Assembly (NCBI RefSeq): GCF_022844445.1
Contig: NZ_JALHLS010000003.1
Coordinates: 203,134 to 267,133, forward strand
Direction: 5' to 3'
DNA from: Hyphomonas sp.
GTDB taxonomy: Bacteria; Pseudomonadota; Alphaproteobacteria; Caulobacterales; Hyphomonadaceae
Length of the DNA stretch: 64,000 nucleotides
The notes beneath the pieces are model-generated. The model saw nothing but the letters and a program-made list of their open reading frames with translations. It did no database searches and was not told the origin of the DNA. The position numbers and the translations under genes were made by a program. This document shows, piece after piece, positions 35,101 through 42,309 of the stretch. The number at the start of each line of letters is the position of its first letter. Position 1 is the stretch's first letter.

Positions 35101-35528
35101 TCGGGGTTCGAGCGGAGATTCTCCATCATGTAGAGGGGCGCGCCAGCCCCCGCAAAGACGCCGACAGGACCTTCTTCCGGCGACGCTGTGTAACCGGAAT
35201 GCTCAACAGCCTGCCAGGCGACTTCCAGGAATAGCCGGTGTGCGGGGTCCATGACGGACGCCTCGCGAGGGCTGAACCCGAAGAACGTGGCATCAAACTT
35301 GTCAACGTCCTCGAGAACGGGGCAGACCTTCACATAATCCGGATCTTGCAAATCGGCGCGGCTGACCCCTGCTGCAACAAGCTCCTCCTCCGTCAGTGGC
35401 CGGATGGATTCGACACCGTCCCGGACGTTTGCCCAGAAGGTCTCTACATCCGGCGCGCCAGGGAAGCGACCGGCCATGCCGATGATGGCGATGTCATCAG
35501 GTCCGTGGGAAGGCCGCGGTCCGGTCAT
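29196..35528 (-). CDS. Modular type I polyketide synthase: KS-AT-KR-DH-ACP-TE
   Basis: 2110 residues, one complete extension and release module. KS is ~12-440 with Cys184 (QTACSSALVS), His320 (ETHGTGT) and His360 (SNIGHLGEAAG). AT is ~535-830 with Ser631 in GHSVGEY and VAAHSA near 730, a pattern that suggests malonyl rather than methylmalonyl. KR is ~1143-1340 with TGGLGGIG, FSSVAS, Tyr1306 and Asn1310. DH is ~1360-1640 with His1391 (SEHQVKDG) and Asp1555 (HPALLDMA). ACP is ~1730-1800 with Ser1762 (DLGGNSLTG). TE is ~1850-2110 with Ser1925 (GYSGGG). KR lies before DH, the reverse of the usual order. The ATG overlaps the NRPS stop (ATGA at 35525-35528), so the two megaproteins are coupled and probably act in sequence. 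It would extend the PCP-bound aminoacyl unit by one C2 unit, reduce and dehydrate it, and release it. Confidence 0.93.
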   Translation of the reverse strand: MTGPRPSHGPDDIAIIGMAGRFPGAPDVETFWANVRDGVESIRPLTEEELVAAGVSRADLQDPDYVKVCPVLEDVDKFDATFFGFSPREASVMDPAHRLFLEVAWQAVEHSGYTASPEEGPVGVFAGAGAPLYMMENLRSNPDLMRSMGEFLVRHTGNDMNFLATRVSYEMDLRGPSMNVQTACSSALVSVHLACQALVRGDCTLALAGGSTVLFPQSQGYHYRDGEILSPDGHCRPFDAKSAGTVFGSGAGAVVLKRLQDALDDGDTIHAVIKASAVNNDGAMKVGYLAPGVEGQAAVVGAALKAAQVPADSISYIETHGTGTLVGDPIEVEALNEAFRPLTDKRRYCAIGSVKSNIGHLGEAAGAASLIKAVMALKHRQLPPSLGFETPNPAIDFDNSPFFVNSLLREWRSEGPRRCGITALGAGGTNCHVILEEAPAHLPGEGERTQQLLVLSAATQTALDQACDNLAEALAADPELDLADAAFTLGAGRRPMPHRLAVAIENRHDAIAALQARPPKRIARDTAEDVQLKTVFMFPGGGAQYAGMGHELYEQEGVYRDAVDACLEIITPALGQDLRPLMFPPQSGIETATRTLERPSLTLPSLFATEYAMARLFQSWGVEPDALIGHSVGEYAAACLAGVMTLEEALRLVMLRGRLFEVVERGSMLSVPLGETSLRALLPAGLDIAAANAPDLSVASGPTAAIRALEEILAAKDIESTPVRIDVAAHSAMLDPVLGEFRDLCRTIRFQPPSKPFVSNVTGTWITTAEATSPDYWVRHLRSTVRFADGLATLRELGAIALLEVGPGRTLSMLAKAQATPLRHAFNCMRHPQEKASDLACALTGLGNLWCAGAKVDWPAFYDGQLRNRVPLPTYPFERKSYWIEPGKAVATAGSQDLVKRPDISDWFYNLGYVEAPLVTSAEPAEAPFWLLLSPDKAGARALAREIGAEKIVIASPGSRLHTRPDGIWSFDWNDADQFTEFLQALEAQAGVPHHVVLLLNASGAGSSAASSLTRDFLQPVFLIRALGALSGRLQVSIVTSGISGVAGRRVDPLRALTLGPVRVTPREFSNLAVRCIDVPETSLDKAGARSVLARLVRELRAATSDPLVALSPDGRWVQNVSPLPLPAARDGSAPFDWIREGGVYFITGGLGGIGLEVAQHLARTKPVKLALLARESLPPESRWDQILAGNTGSRTAQRIAKVRALRALGAEVLVVDGDVANETALSAALANVRRMFGPLTGVIHAAGVMDDAPMMMKDTAAMQRVLAPKVAGTLALDRLVLEPLDVFMLFSSVASTLGLPGQVDYTAANAFQDAFARARAAGKPGRTLVINWNAWRDVGMAAGAHREQTQGITVAHPSRHPAFDGYTDTPAGRFFVANLSAETHWMLSEHQVKDGPYVLPGTGFVELARAAYAEAFGSAAIELTDLAFIAPFRLRAGESRALTIQLVPEGDHHALTMREGPDLQGSPLVMGEARPCTVPERPPLDLAALHANCQVRVTEPEGGRLEQDFMAFGPRWSNIRKVSFGASEALIELSLDAAFTDDLAVYALHPALLDMATGGAQALIPGIDLSTEFYVPMAYGAVRLFGPMPSHVFSHLRCLPDTENGVAYFDVTLSGADGTVFAEISRFTMRRLDARTSLAETAPELAHRKRLAQDPLADSLREGIVASEGLEALGRAMAQPGLVQIAVSSVDLPLWIRKLHAPAFTAAQDAAADNLQPAELPEGFIPPATSAEIALAKIWSELLGIRHVSVKDDFFDLGGNSLTGVRLFAAIRKQFQLSLPLATLFEAPTISDLALLLPQDDEPEAQSPGDAPENAGASSGRGTNQGSPGRAPPARSNWTPLIRMTQGTPGARPLFLIHGAKGNVLWFKPFADRLKDGSPIYGVEAQGIDGSLPFLETIEEMAALYVRHIQTLDPEGPYRLVGYSGGGVIAIEMAQQLNRSGRKVELLIMLDTLAPQEISRPLGLLDKIGLIGQMDAPYILRRSAQRLSHFAVTARQRLGPKPETEEKSYIELLGDRSETLYLEAQRRYHPAKYDGDVVIFRAEHADAMFVRSGPLLGWQGITTGKVDVITLDAHHDNLLAEPAVHVVVAEVRRRIEALNGHAKRELEEI

Positions 35529-38500
35529 TGGCCTGCTGGCTCCCCTCGCAGTTCACGCCGGCGGGCTGCTGCATCCTTCTTCCGGTCGACCTGCTTCTGA
35601 ATCTTTTCGGACTGCTCACCGGCCGGATCCCGGCCCTGATCAAGGTGGTTTGCAAGGGCTTCGACCGTCGGAAAGCGGAACATGCTGACGAGCGAGACCT
35701 TGCGGCCAAGGCGCTCCGACAGGCGCTGGTTCGCCTGGGCGGTCAGCAGCGAGTTGGCGCCGAGATCGAAGATGTTCTCGCGCAGGCCCACGCGGTCGAG
35801 ACTAAGCAGGCTCTTCCAGATGTCGGCGATGGTCTGCTCGAGTTCGTTGGAAGGGGCGACATGCTCGGCAGCGGCGCGCGGCGTATCCCGGGCCGGCGCC
35901 GGCAATTGCTTGCGGTCGATCTTGCCGTTCGGCGTAAGGGGGAACGTGTCCATCACAACGAAGGCGGACGGCACCATGTACTCCGGCAGGAACTCCCGCA
36001 GGTGCGTGCGCAGATCTTCGAAGAGTTCGGCAGTATCCATGGACGGCACAGCCGGGCGGTTTGCGTAAGCAGCGGGTGCTTCGGCATGCGGCGGCGGCGG
36101 AACGGCGAGGCGGCCCTGGGGCCCGTTGGCACGGTGGCGCAGCACAGCGTCAAAGCGCGCCGGGTTTCCTGAGCGGGCCGGGAACAGGTCGACCAGGTAA
36201 TTGCCGTCAAGGCAGGCCAGCTGTCCGGGATCGATCCCCTCGGGCCTCGCAGCAAGACTTTGGCGCAGGTCCGCCACGGTTGCGCCGGGCGACTGTGACA
36301 TGGCAGCCAATGCGCCGAGCGCAGACGCAAGGCGGGCGTTCGGAAGATCCGCGAGATAGAGAACCGCGGGCGCCTGTACGAGCAGGTCGCGGACGGCTTC
36401 CAGTGAACTGACTGTGACAGCGGGCGGCAGAGCAACTGCCGGGGCGTCTGGCGCGCCGAAATGCAGCGTCACGTCATACCGGAAGCCGTTCATCTCGGTG
36501 TCGGCAAGGCCTGTCTTGAGGCGCACATCCACGGCTGACAGGCCCGGAAGCGCGCGGGTCATCGCATGGAAGAACGCATCCGACAGGACAAGTTCGCCTT
36601 CCTGACTGACGCGCCTGGAAATGCGGCGGCCGACTTCGGCAGCGTCCAGATGCGCGGGTGCCTGATGCAGGGTGGTGAGGGTGTGGAAGGCTTCGAGCTG
36701 ATTGAGACTGCGCACGTCTCCGACGAAGATACGGCCGCCGGAAGCGAGCAGTTCGCTGGCGCGCTTAAGCACGCGGACGAAATATCCGGCATCCGGGAAG
36801 TACTGGCAGACAGAGTTGATGATGACCGTATCGAAGCTATGGTTTGTCAGGCTCTCGAGCGAATCAGCGGGCTGCTGCAGCAGCGTGACTTTCTCGCGCT
36901 CAGCCGGCGACAATTCCTGGCGGATCGTCTCCAGTGCGTGGGGCGAGAGGTCAACCGCCGTGTAATGTTCGGCATGCGGAAGGACGCGGTAAAGCACCAT
37001 GCCAGTGCCGCAACCGATTTCCAGAACCCGGCGCGGCTTCAGAGCGAGAACGCTTTGCTCGGTCAGGTCCAGCCATTCGCGCATGGACTCGGCCGGAATG
37101 GGTTCTCCGGAGAAGCTGCTGTTCCAGCCGGCGATGTTAAACCGGCGGTCGGCGACGTCATTGGCGCCCCTGTAGGCCTCGTCCCAGAGAACTTTCCATT
37201 GCGACGTACGCGCCGCATCTCCCTTCTGCGGCGACGATTTGACGGCGGGAATGACATAGCCGACAAGCTGCGCGACAGCCGTATCGGCGCGCGCCATCAC
37301 CACGTTCTGGTGGACACGCGGATGGCGGCCCAGGACGGTTTCAATCTCGCCAAGTTCGATGCGGTAGCCGTTGACCTTCACCTGATGGTCGAGGCGGCCG
37401 AGAAATTCGATGTCACCGGTTTCACGATAACGGCAAAGATCGCCGGTGCGATAGAGGCGGCCGGATGCATCATACGGATCGGCGATGAAGCGCTCGGCAG
37501 TAAGGTCCGGACGTCCGAGATAGCCGCGCACCACGCCTTTGCCGCCGATGCAGAGCTCGCCCGCCACGCCGACAGGCACCAGTTGGTTGCGGGCATCGAG
37601 GATGCGGATCGTCGTATTGGAGATCGGGCGGCCGATGGTGACCGGCTCGCCGGCGCGCACAGGCGCAGTGGTGGACCAGATGGTTGTCTCGGTCGGGCCA
37701 TACATGTTGAGGATTTCGCCGCCGACAGCCGGCAGAAGGGCTTCGACAAGATCGACCGGCAAGGCTTCGCCGCCGAGCATCAGGCGATCAAGTCCGCGAA
37801 GTGCCGCGAGGCTCTCCGGGTCACTTGCGAGGATGCGCGCCATCGACGGCGTACACTGCAGGTGTGTGACGCGGCGGGCACGTATCTGCGCTGCCAGACT
37901 GTAGTCGGACGTATCCTCAGTATAATCCGCACCCGGATTGGCCAGCTGCCGCAACCGGTCAAGATGTTCAAGGTTGTCAATGACAACCTGAGGGTCAATA
38001 CCGAAGTCGATCAGGCACGCCACTTCGTTAGCGCCGATACCCTTGAGCTGCTCGACCATGGCCAGCGCATTCTCAGGCGAACCGAAGAGGCCGGCGGTCT
38101 CGAAATAGCGCTCGAACGCATGGTCCATCAGCGCTGCCATGTCTTCGTCCGTGAACTGTGACGGATCGAAGGCCGGCGATCCGCGATCCTGTGCGGACGG
38201 CTGGCGGAAAGCCGGGAACATGGTCGGCGCGACCTTGATCAGGTCGTAGGAGCTGGTGAGATAGTTGCAGAACGGTTGACGGGCGAGCTCACGGGCCTTG
38301 TCGGTATCGTCGCAAACGAAAGTATGCAGCATCACGGAGATGTTGCCCGGGCCTTCATAACCCGCTTCGCGGCGGGCCTGCCGGTAGGCGGCGAACTTGT
38401 TGCGCAGGTCGTCGATGTCCTGACCGAGCATGTTCGTCAGGACGTTGGCGCCGAGGCGGCCAGCAATTTTGAATGTGTCGACGCTACCGGCAGAGGCGAT

Positions 38501-41413
38501 CCAGATGGGCGGCTCGGCCTGGACCGGGCGGGGAAGGACGCTGACGGAAATGTCCCTGCCCTGACCATTCTTGACAGTGACCTTCTCTCCTGCCCAGAGC
38601 TTGCGCACGGTGTCGATGCTCTCGAGCATGACTTCGCGGCGGCGCTCGTAGTTTTCAGGCATGAAGGCGAAGTCGTCCGCGTGCCAGCCGGAGGCGAAGG
38701 AGAGCCCCACACGGCCACCGGACAACTGGTCGATCACCGACCAGTCCTCGGCTACACGCAGAGGATTGTGAAGCGGCAAGACGACGCTGCCGGCACGCAG
38801 GGCGATGCGGCTGGTGATGGTGGCAAGGGCTGCCGTGGTGACGGCGGGATTCGGATAGAGGCCGCCAAAGGCATGAAAGTGCCGCTCGGGCGTCCAGACG
38901 GTGCTGAAGTCGTGGGTGTCCGCAAAGCGGGCGCCCTCAAGCAGGAGGCGGTAAGTCTCACCCGGCTTTGTATCGCCCTGCCCTGCCGCAAAATAGAAGA
39001 GACCAAACGCCATCGGCTCTTTCGAAGCCTTTACAACAGGCTTGCGTGCGAGCGAGGCGCGGTCGCTCTCGCCTTGGATCACGACCTCAAAGCCGCGCGT
39101 CAGCGTCCAGAACAGCTCGAGCACGGAAATGTCGAAAGAGATGCTGGTGACGGCAAGCCAGACACCTGGCTTGGTGCCGATACGGGCATCCATGCCGGAG
39201 AAGAAATTGACGACATTGCCGTGCTGCACCATCACGCCCTTCGGGCGCCCGGTGGAACCGGAGGTGAAAATCACGTAGGCAAGATTGTCAGGCTTGGCGG
39301 CGGACGCACCGATCGGCGCATCTGCGTCCATCGCAATGTTCTCGACACAGAGCACCTCTGCACCATGTTCCGGCAGTCGCCCGGAAAGGTGTTTCTGGGT
39401 CAACAGCAGCGGCGCCCGGGAGTCCTCCAGCATCATGCCGATGCGTTCCTGGGGATAGGCAGCATCCAGCGGCACATAAGCACCGCCTGCCTTCAGCACG
39501 CCCATGAGGCCAACGATCAGGTCCAGCGAGCGCTCGATGCACACAGCAACCAGAACATCGGGACCAACGCCGCGGCGGCGCAAAGCGTCGGCGACGTTGT
39601 TGGCCCGGCGATCGAGTTCACGATAAGTCAGAGAGCGGTTTTCGAACGTCGCAGCGACCGCATCGGGCGTACGCCGGGCCTGCTCGGCGAACAGGTCATG
39701 GATGCAGACATCGCCCTGTACAGCTTCATTGGCCCCCTGCCAGGTGTTCAAAAGAAGATCGCGCTCGGCAGCGGGCAACATTCCGAGTTCCCCGACCGCG
39801 CGGGCGGGCTCCGCCAGACCACTGTCGAGCAGCGTTTCTACGCGGCTGGCAAGTTTTCGAACTTCGGATTCCGATATGGCGCGCTGGTCATAGGCCCAGG
39901 CGAAAGATACGCCGTCTTCAGAAACGACAAGGGTAAGGTGTGTTCCATCGACCAGCGCGCCGGAGACGCCGAGGCCAAGGGGCGACTGAACACGCACACC
40001 GACGGCAAGCGGCTGCACCCGGGCGCCTCGCAGCGCATTGTAGCGCGTCACGACATCAAGCGCGTAGGTTCCGCGTTTTTCCTGCGTGGCACGCTCCGTC
40101 TGCACACGGTCGATCAGCGCGGCGAAACCTTCCGCGAGTCCGGCATCGAGATGGAAGGGCGAAAACGCGGAATAGAACGGCGCTGCCTCTGCTGAAAATG
40201 TTTTCGCTAATGCGAGGTCAAACACGGCGTCTTCGCCCACACGGGCGAGGTAGGCTGTGAAGGCAGCAATGACAGCCGACGCACCAGCAGCCGGCGCCGC
40301 GGCAGACTTCTGGACCGGCAGCATCGCCGGATCTGGCGCTCCGGCGTGCGGTTTCAGCGCGGCAAGCGCGGGACTGTGCTGGCGCGAGAGGCGACCCGCC
40401 CAGAAGCGCTCCTGCTTTGTGAGACGGGCGTCCAGGGCCGCGATCGCGGCGCGGACAGTTTCTGGCAACAGAGAAACCGATCCACCAGCTCGGGCGCCAG
40501 TCGCGCCGGCGTCAAGCAATGCACTGTCAAGGGCCGAAAGCTCGGCGCAGCGTACCGCTCCATCTGCCGTCGCGATGACGATGCCATCACGGTCAACGGC
40601 AAGAATGTTTCCCGGCGCGCCTTTGCCATCCGCCAGAGCAATTTCGCCGACGATGCACGGGCCTTCCGGCAACAGGATCTTCGCGCGGCACATCCAGTTG
40701 TCGTCCGTACCAAGATCTAGCGCACGAACGAAAGCCGAAACCTGGGCAGAGGACTGCGTGAAATCGATCAGGCCGACATCCGGGCGGTCTGAGCGCAGGT
40801 GGAAGTCCTGCCGCGCGCCTTGCGGCGTTGCGGTGACCGCGTCACCCGCAAGCAGGTCGGCGAGGCGGCGGAAAGAAATGAGGCCGGCTTCGACACACTT
40901 GGCGCCGAGCGAGAATGACGTGTCATCATCCTGAATGTCGATGGGATGCTGCAGCAGGATTGCGCCGCTGTCGACATCGGCCGACATGTCATGCCAGGTA
41001 ACGGCATGCTCCTTCTGCCCGGCCATGATTGACCAGGACGTGGCATTGAAGCCCGCAAAGCGGGGCAGCGGCGAGTCGTGGTAGTTGATTGCACGGCGGG
41101 CGGGCAGAGCCAGCATTTCAGCTGGTGTAATGGCGTGATTAACAACGCTGAACAGGTAGTCAAACTGTCCGGGAGCAAGACCGGCATTCGCCTGTTCTGC
41201 GACCGCGATACGCGCAATGCCGGCAGATTTCGACCAGGCCGAAACCTCGTCGCAATCTGAAATCAGCGCGTGAATTCGGTGGCCTCTCGACAGCCACTCG
41301 CCAGCGCATGCAATCAGCAGACGCCCACTACCTACAAACAATGCACTCAACACGACGCTATCCACCCGCTTCGTCTTATTCAGGCACGGAACGACCCCGT
41401 CCGCTTCCCGCAA
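35525..41413 (-). CDS. NRPS loading protein: formyltransferase-(C remnant)-A with inserted monooxygenase and methyltransferase-PCP
   Basis: 1962 residues. Formyltransferase is ~25-320 with Asn110, His112 (INYHDSPLPRF) and Asp148 (DVDSGAIL). ~325-560 is a condensation-type C-lobe with no HHxxxDG. The A domain starts ~570: A3 FTSGSTGRPKG (716-726), A4 FDISVLELFW (760-769). A luciferase-like flavin monooxygenase is inserted at ~800-1150 (FGLFYFAAGQG, ERHFHAFGG, SGWHADDFAFMPENYERRRE). The A domain resumes: A5 NMYGPTETTIW, A7 YRTGD, A8 near 1339-1358. A methyltransferase is inserted at ~1400-1650 (VLEIGCGTG). A10 is PLTPNGKIDR, and PCP Ser1888 lies in DLGANSLL. Specificity residues read D761-I762-L765-Q1186-M1212-G1214-M1237-I1245-W1246-K1831, the glycine pattern. 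The start is TTG at 41413 with AAGGTG upstream; GTG at 41353 is an alternative. Predicted to load, formylate, methylate and oxidise a glycyl unit, then pass it to the PKS. Confidence 0.92.
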   Translation of the reverse strand: MREADGVVPCLNKTKRVDSVVLSALFVGSGRLLIACAGEWLSRGHRIHALISDCDEVSAWSKSAGIARIAVAEQANAGLAPGQFDYLFSVVNHAITPAEMLALPARRAINYHDSPLPRFAGFNATSWSIMAGQKEHAVTWHDMSADVDSGAILLQHPIDIQDDDTSFSLGAKCVEAGLISFRRLADLLAGDAVTATPQGARQDFHLRSDRPDVGLIDFTQSSAQVSAFVRALDLGTDDNWMCRAKILLPEGPCIVGEIALADGKGAPGNILAVDRDGIVIATADGAVRCAELSALDSALLDAGATGARAGGSVSLLPETVRAAIAALDARLTKQERFWAGRLSRQHSPALAALKPHAGAPDPAMLPVQKSAAAPAAGASAVIAAFTAYLARVGEDAVFDLALAKTFSAEAAPFYSAFSPFHLDAGLAEGFAALIDRVQTERATQEKRGTYALDVVTRYNALRGARVQPLAVGVRVQSPLGLGVSGALVDGTHLTLVVSEDGVSFAWAYDQRAISESEVRKLASRVETLLDSGLAEPARAVGELGMLPAAERDLLLNTWQGANEAVQGDVCIHDLFAEQARRTPDAVAATFENRSLTYRELDRRANNVADALRRRGVGPDVLVAVCIERSLDLIVGLMGVLKAGGAYVPLDAAYPQERIGMMLEDSRAPLLLTQKHLSGRLPEHGAEVLCVENIAMDADAPIGASAAKPDNLAYVIFTSGSTGRPKGVMVQHGNVVNFFSGMDARIGTKPGVWLAVTSISFDISVLELFWTLTRGFEVVIQGESDRASLARKPVVKASKEPMAFGLFYFAAGQGDTKPGETYRLLLEGARFADTHDFSTVWTPERHFHAFGGLYPNPAVTTAALATITSRIALRAGSVVLPLHNPLRVAEDWSVIDQLSGGRVGLSFASGWHADDFAFMPENYERRREVMLESIDTVRKLWAGEKVTVKNGQGRDISVSVLPRPVQAEPPIWIASAGSVDTFKIAGRLGANVLTNMLGQDIDDLRNKFAAYRQARREAGYEGPGNISVMLHTFVCDDTDKARELARQPFCNYLTSSYDLIKVAPTMFPAFRQPSAQDRGSPAFDPSQFTDEDMAALMDHAFERYFETAGLFGSPENALAMVEQLKGIGANEVACLIDFGIDPQVVIDNLEHLDRLRQLANPGADYTEDTSDYSLAAQIRARRVTHLQCTPSMARILASDPESLAALRGLDRLMLGGEALPVDLVEALLPAVGGEILNMYGPTETTIWSTTAPVRAGEPVTIGRPISNTTIRILDARNQLVPVGVAGELCIGGKGVVRGYLGRPDLTAERFIADPYDASGRLYRTGDLCRYRETGDIEFLGRLDHQVKVNGYRIELGEIETVLGRHPRVHQNVVMARADTAVAQLVGYVIPAVKSSPQKGDAARTSQWKVLWDEAYRGANDVADRRFNIAGWNSSFSGEPIPAESMREWLDLTEQSVLALKPRRVLEIGCGTGMVLYRVLPHAEHYTAVDLSPHALETIRQELSPAEREKVTLLQQPADSLESLTNHSFDTVIINSVCQYFPDAGYFVRVLKRASELLASGGRIFVGDVRSLNQLEAFHTLTTLHQAPAHLDAAEVGRRISRRVSQEGELVLSDAFFHAMTRALPGLSAVDVRLKTGLADTEMNGFRYDVTLHFGAPDAPAVALPPAVTVSSLEAVRDLLVQAPAVLYLADLPNARLASALGALAAMSQSPGATVADLRQSLAARPEGIDPGQLACLDGNYLVDLFPARSGNPARFDAVLRHRANGPQGRLAVPPPPHAEAPAAYANRPAVPSMDTAELFEDLRTHLREFLPEYMVPSAFVVMDTFPLTPNGKIDRKQLPAPARDTPRAAAEHVAPSNELEQTIADIWKSLLSLDRVGLRENIFDLGANSLLTAQANQRLSERLGRKVSLVSMFRFPTVEALANHLDQGRDPAGEQSEKIQKQVDRKKDAAARRRELRGEPAGQ

Positions 41414-41556
41414 ATATCGTTAACACCTTGGGAAACCATACCTTCGAAGGCTGAAGAAGCAGTTGAACGCCTTGCAGTAATTTTAACAGACCTGCCATCG
41501 TATACAATGCGATATGGGTTAAATACTGGGACTTTTACTTAGTTAACGAACGATTT
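41414..41556 (-). promoter_or_regulatory. Leader/promoter gap of the NRPS gene with a 17-bp palindrome
   Basis: 143 bases between the PPTase stop and the NRPS start, much richer in A+T than the surroundings. At 41497-41513 the sequence ATCG-N-AT-NNN-AT-N-CGAT forms an imperfect palindrome that could bind a dimeric regulator. GTTAAC occurs twice, near each end. A promoter here would let the megasynthase genes be expressed apart from SOD and PPTase. No sigma consensus is clear. Confidence 0.4.
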
Positions 41557-42294
41557 TCAGGTCCAGTGCTCCATTGAAAGGCGCACCGGGCGACCGGTAC
41601 GGACCGCGACCGCGCCGGCAAAGCCTGGATGGGGGTCAAACGCGCATACTTGCCAGGCGGCCGGGTCGCCCTCAGGCCAATCCGCCTCCACAAGCTGCAG
41701 CGCGTCCCTGTTAGAGATGTCGATTGTGAAGCTGTTGCTGGCGCGGGAGAAGCCGGTACCAAGCGCTTTCAGCACCGCCTCCTTGGTGGTCCAGAACTGG
41801 TAAAAAGCGGCGTTGCGCTGCTCCGCAGGCAAACCCTCAAGGGCGGCATTCTCCGCCGCGGAAAAACGTTCGCGCGCCACGCCTTCGTGAAACCGGCCAA
41901 TCGACTCTATGTCCACGCCCAGCTCTTCAGAGCTGACTGCCAGAGCCGCCAGGCTTTCGCTGTGACTTAAGTTGAACGTGTACGGACCAACTCCACCTGT
42001 CAGGAATGGTTTTCCCTGTTGGCCGGTCCCGAAGCTCAACGCTTCAGGCGCCAGCCCTACCCGGGCGCCGAGCAGGATGCGCATTCCCCCACGTGCGGCG
42101 ATCCAGCGGCGACGAAGGTGCGGGAACTTGAACCGGTCTGCACGGGCATTTTCATCAGGCGACAGAATGGCGATCATGTCCGCCTCAGATCGGGGCGGAT
42201 CGTCGAGCGACCACACACGGATGTCGACTGACACCGGTTCCGGTGCAGCCGTCAGTCCGGTTGCTACACCTCCACCCAGATTGTCTTCCCCCAC
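41557..42294 (-). CDS. Sfp-type 4'-phosphopantetheinyl transferase
   Basis: 245 residues. The Sfp/AcpT motifs are present: YTFNLSHSESLAALAV (P1), LGVDIESI (P2) and FWTTKEAVLKALGTGF (P3). The enzyme moves phosphopantetheine from CoA to the PCP (Ser1888) and ACP (Ser1762) carrier serines of the two megasynthases downstream, converting them to active form. The start is GTG at 42294. The gene begins 15 bases after the SOD stop, so it is likely cotranscribed with SOD. A dedicated PPTase supports a self-contained, functional biosynthetic cluster. Confidence 0.92.
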   Translation of the reverse strand: MGEDNLGGGVATGLTAAPEPVSVDIRVWSLDDPPRSEADMIAILSPDENARADRFKFPHLRRRWIAARGGMRILLGARVGLAPEALSFGTGQQGKPFLTGGVGPYTFNLSHSESLAALAVSSEELGVDIESIGRFHEGVARERFSAAENAALEGLPAEQRNAAFYQFWTTKEAVLKALGTGFSRASNSFTIDISNRDALQLVEADWPEGDPAAWQVCAFDPHPGFAGAVAVRTGRPVRLSMEHWT

Positions 42295-42309
42295 CTGGAA
42301 TCGCCTGCC

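Noticed and set aside
36566..40195. Long plus-strand open frames (up to 639 codons) opposite the NRPS gene
   Set aside because: They are antisense shadows of a high-GC coding frame; the minus-strand frame carries all the NRPS motifs and the shadows carry none.
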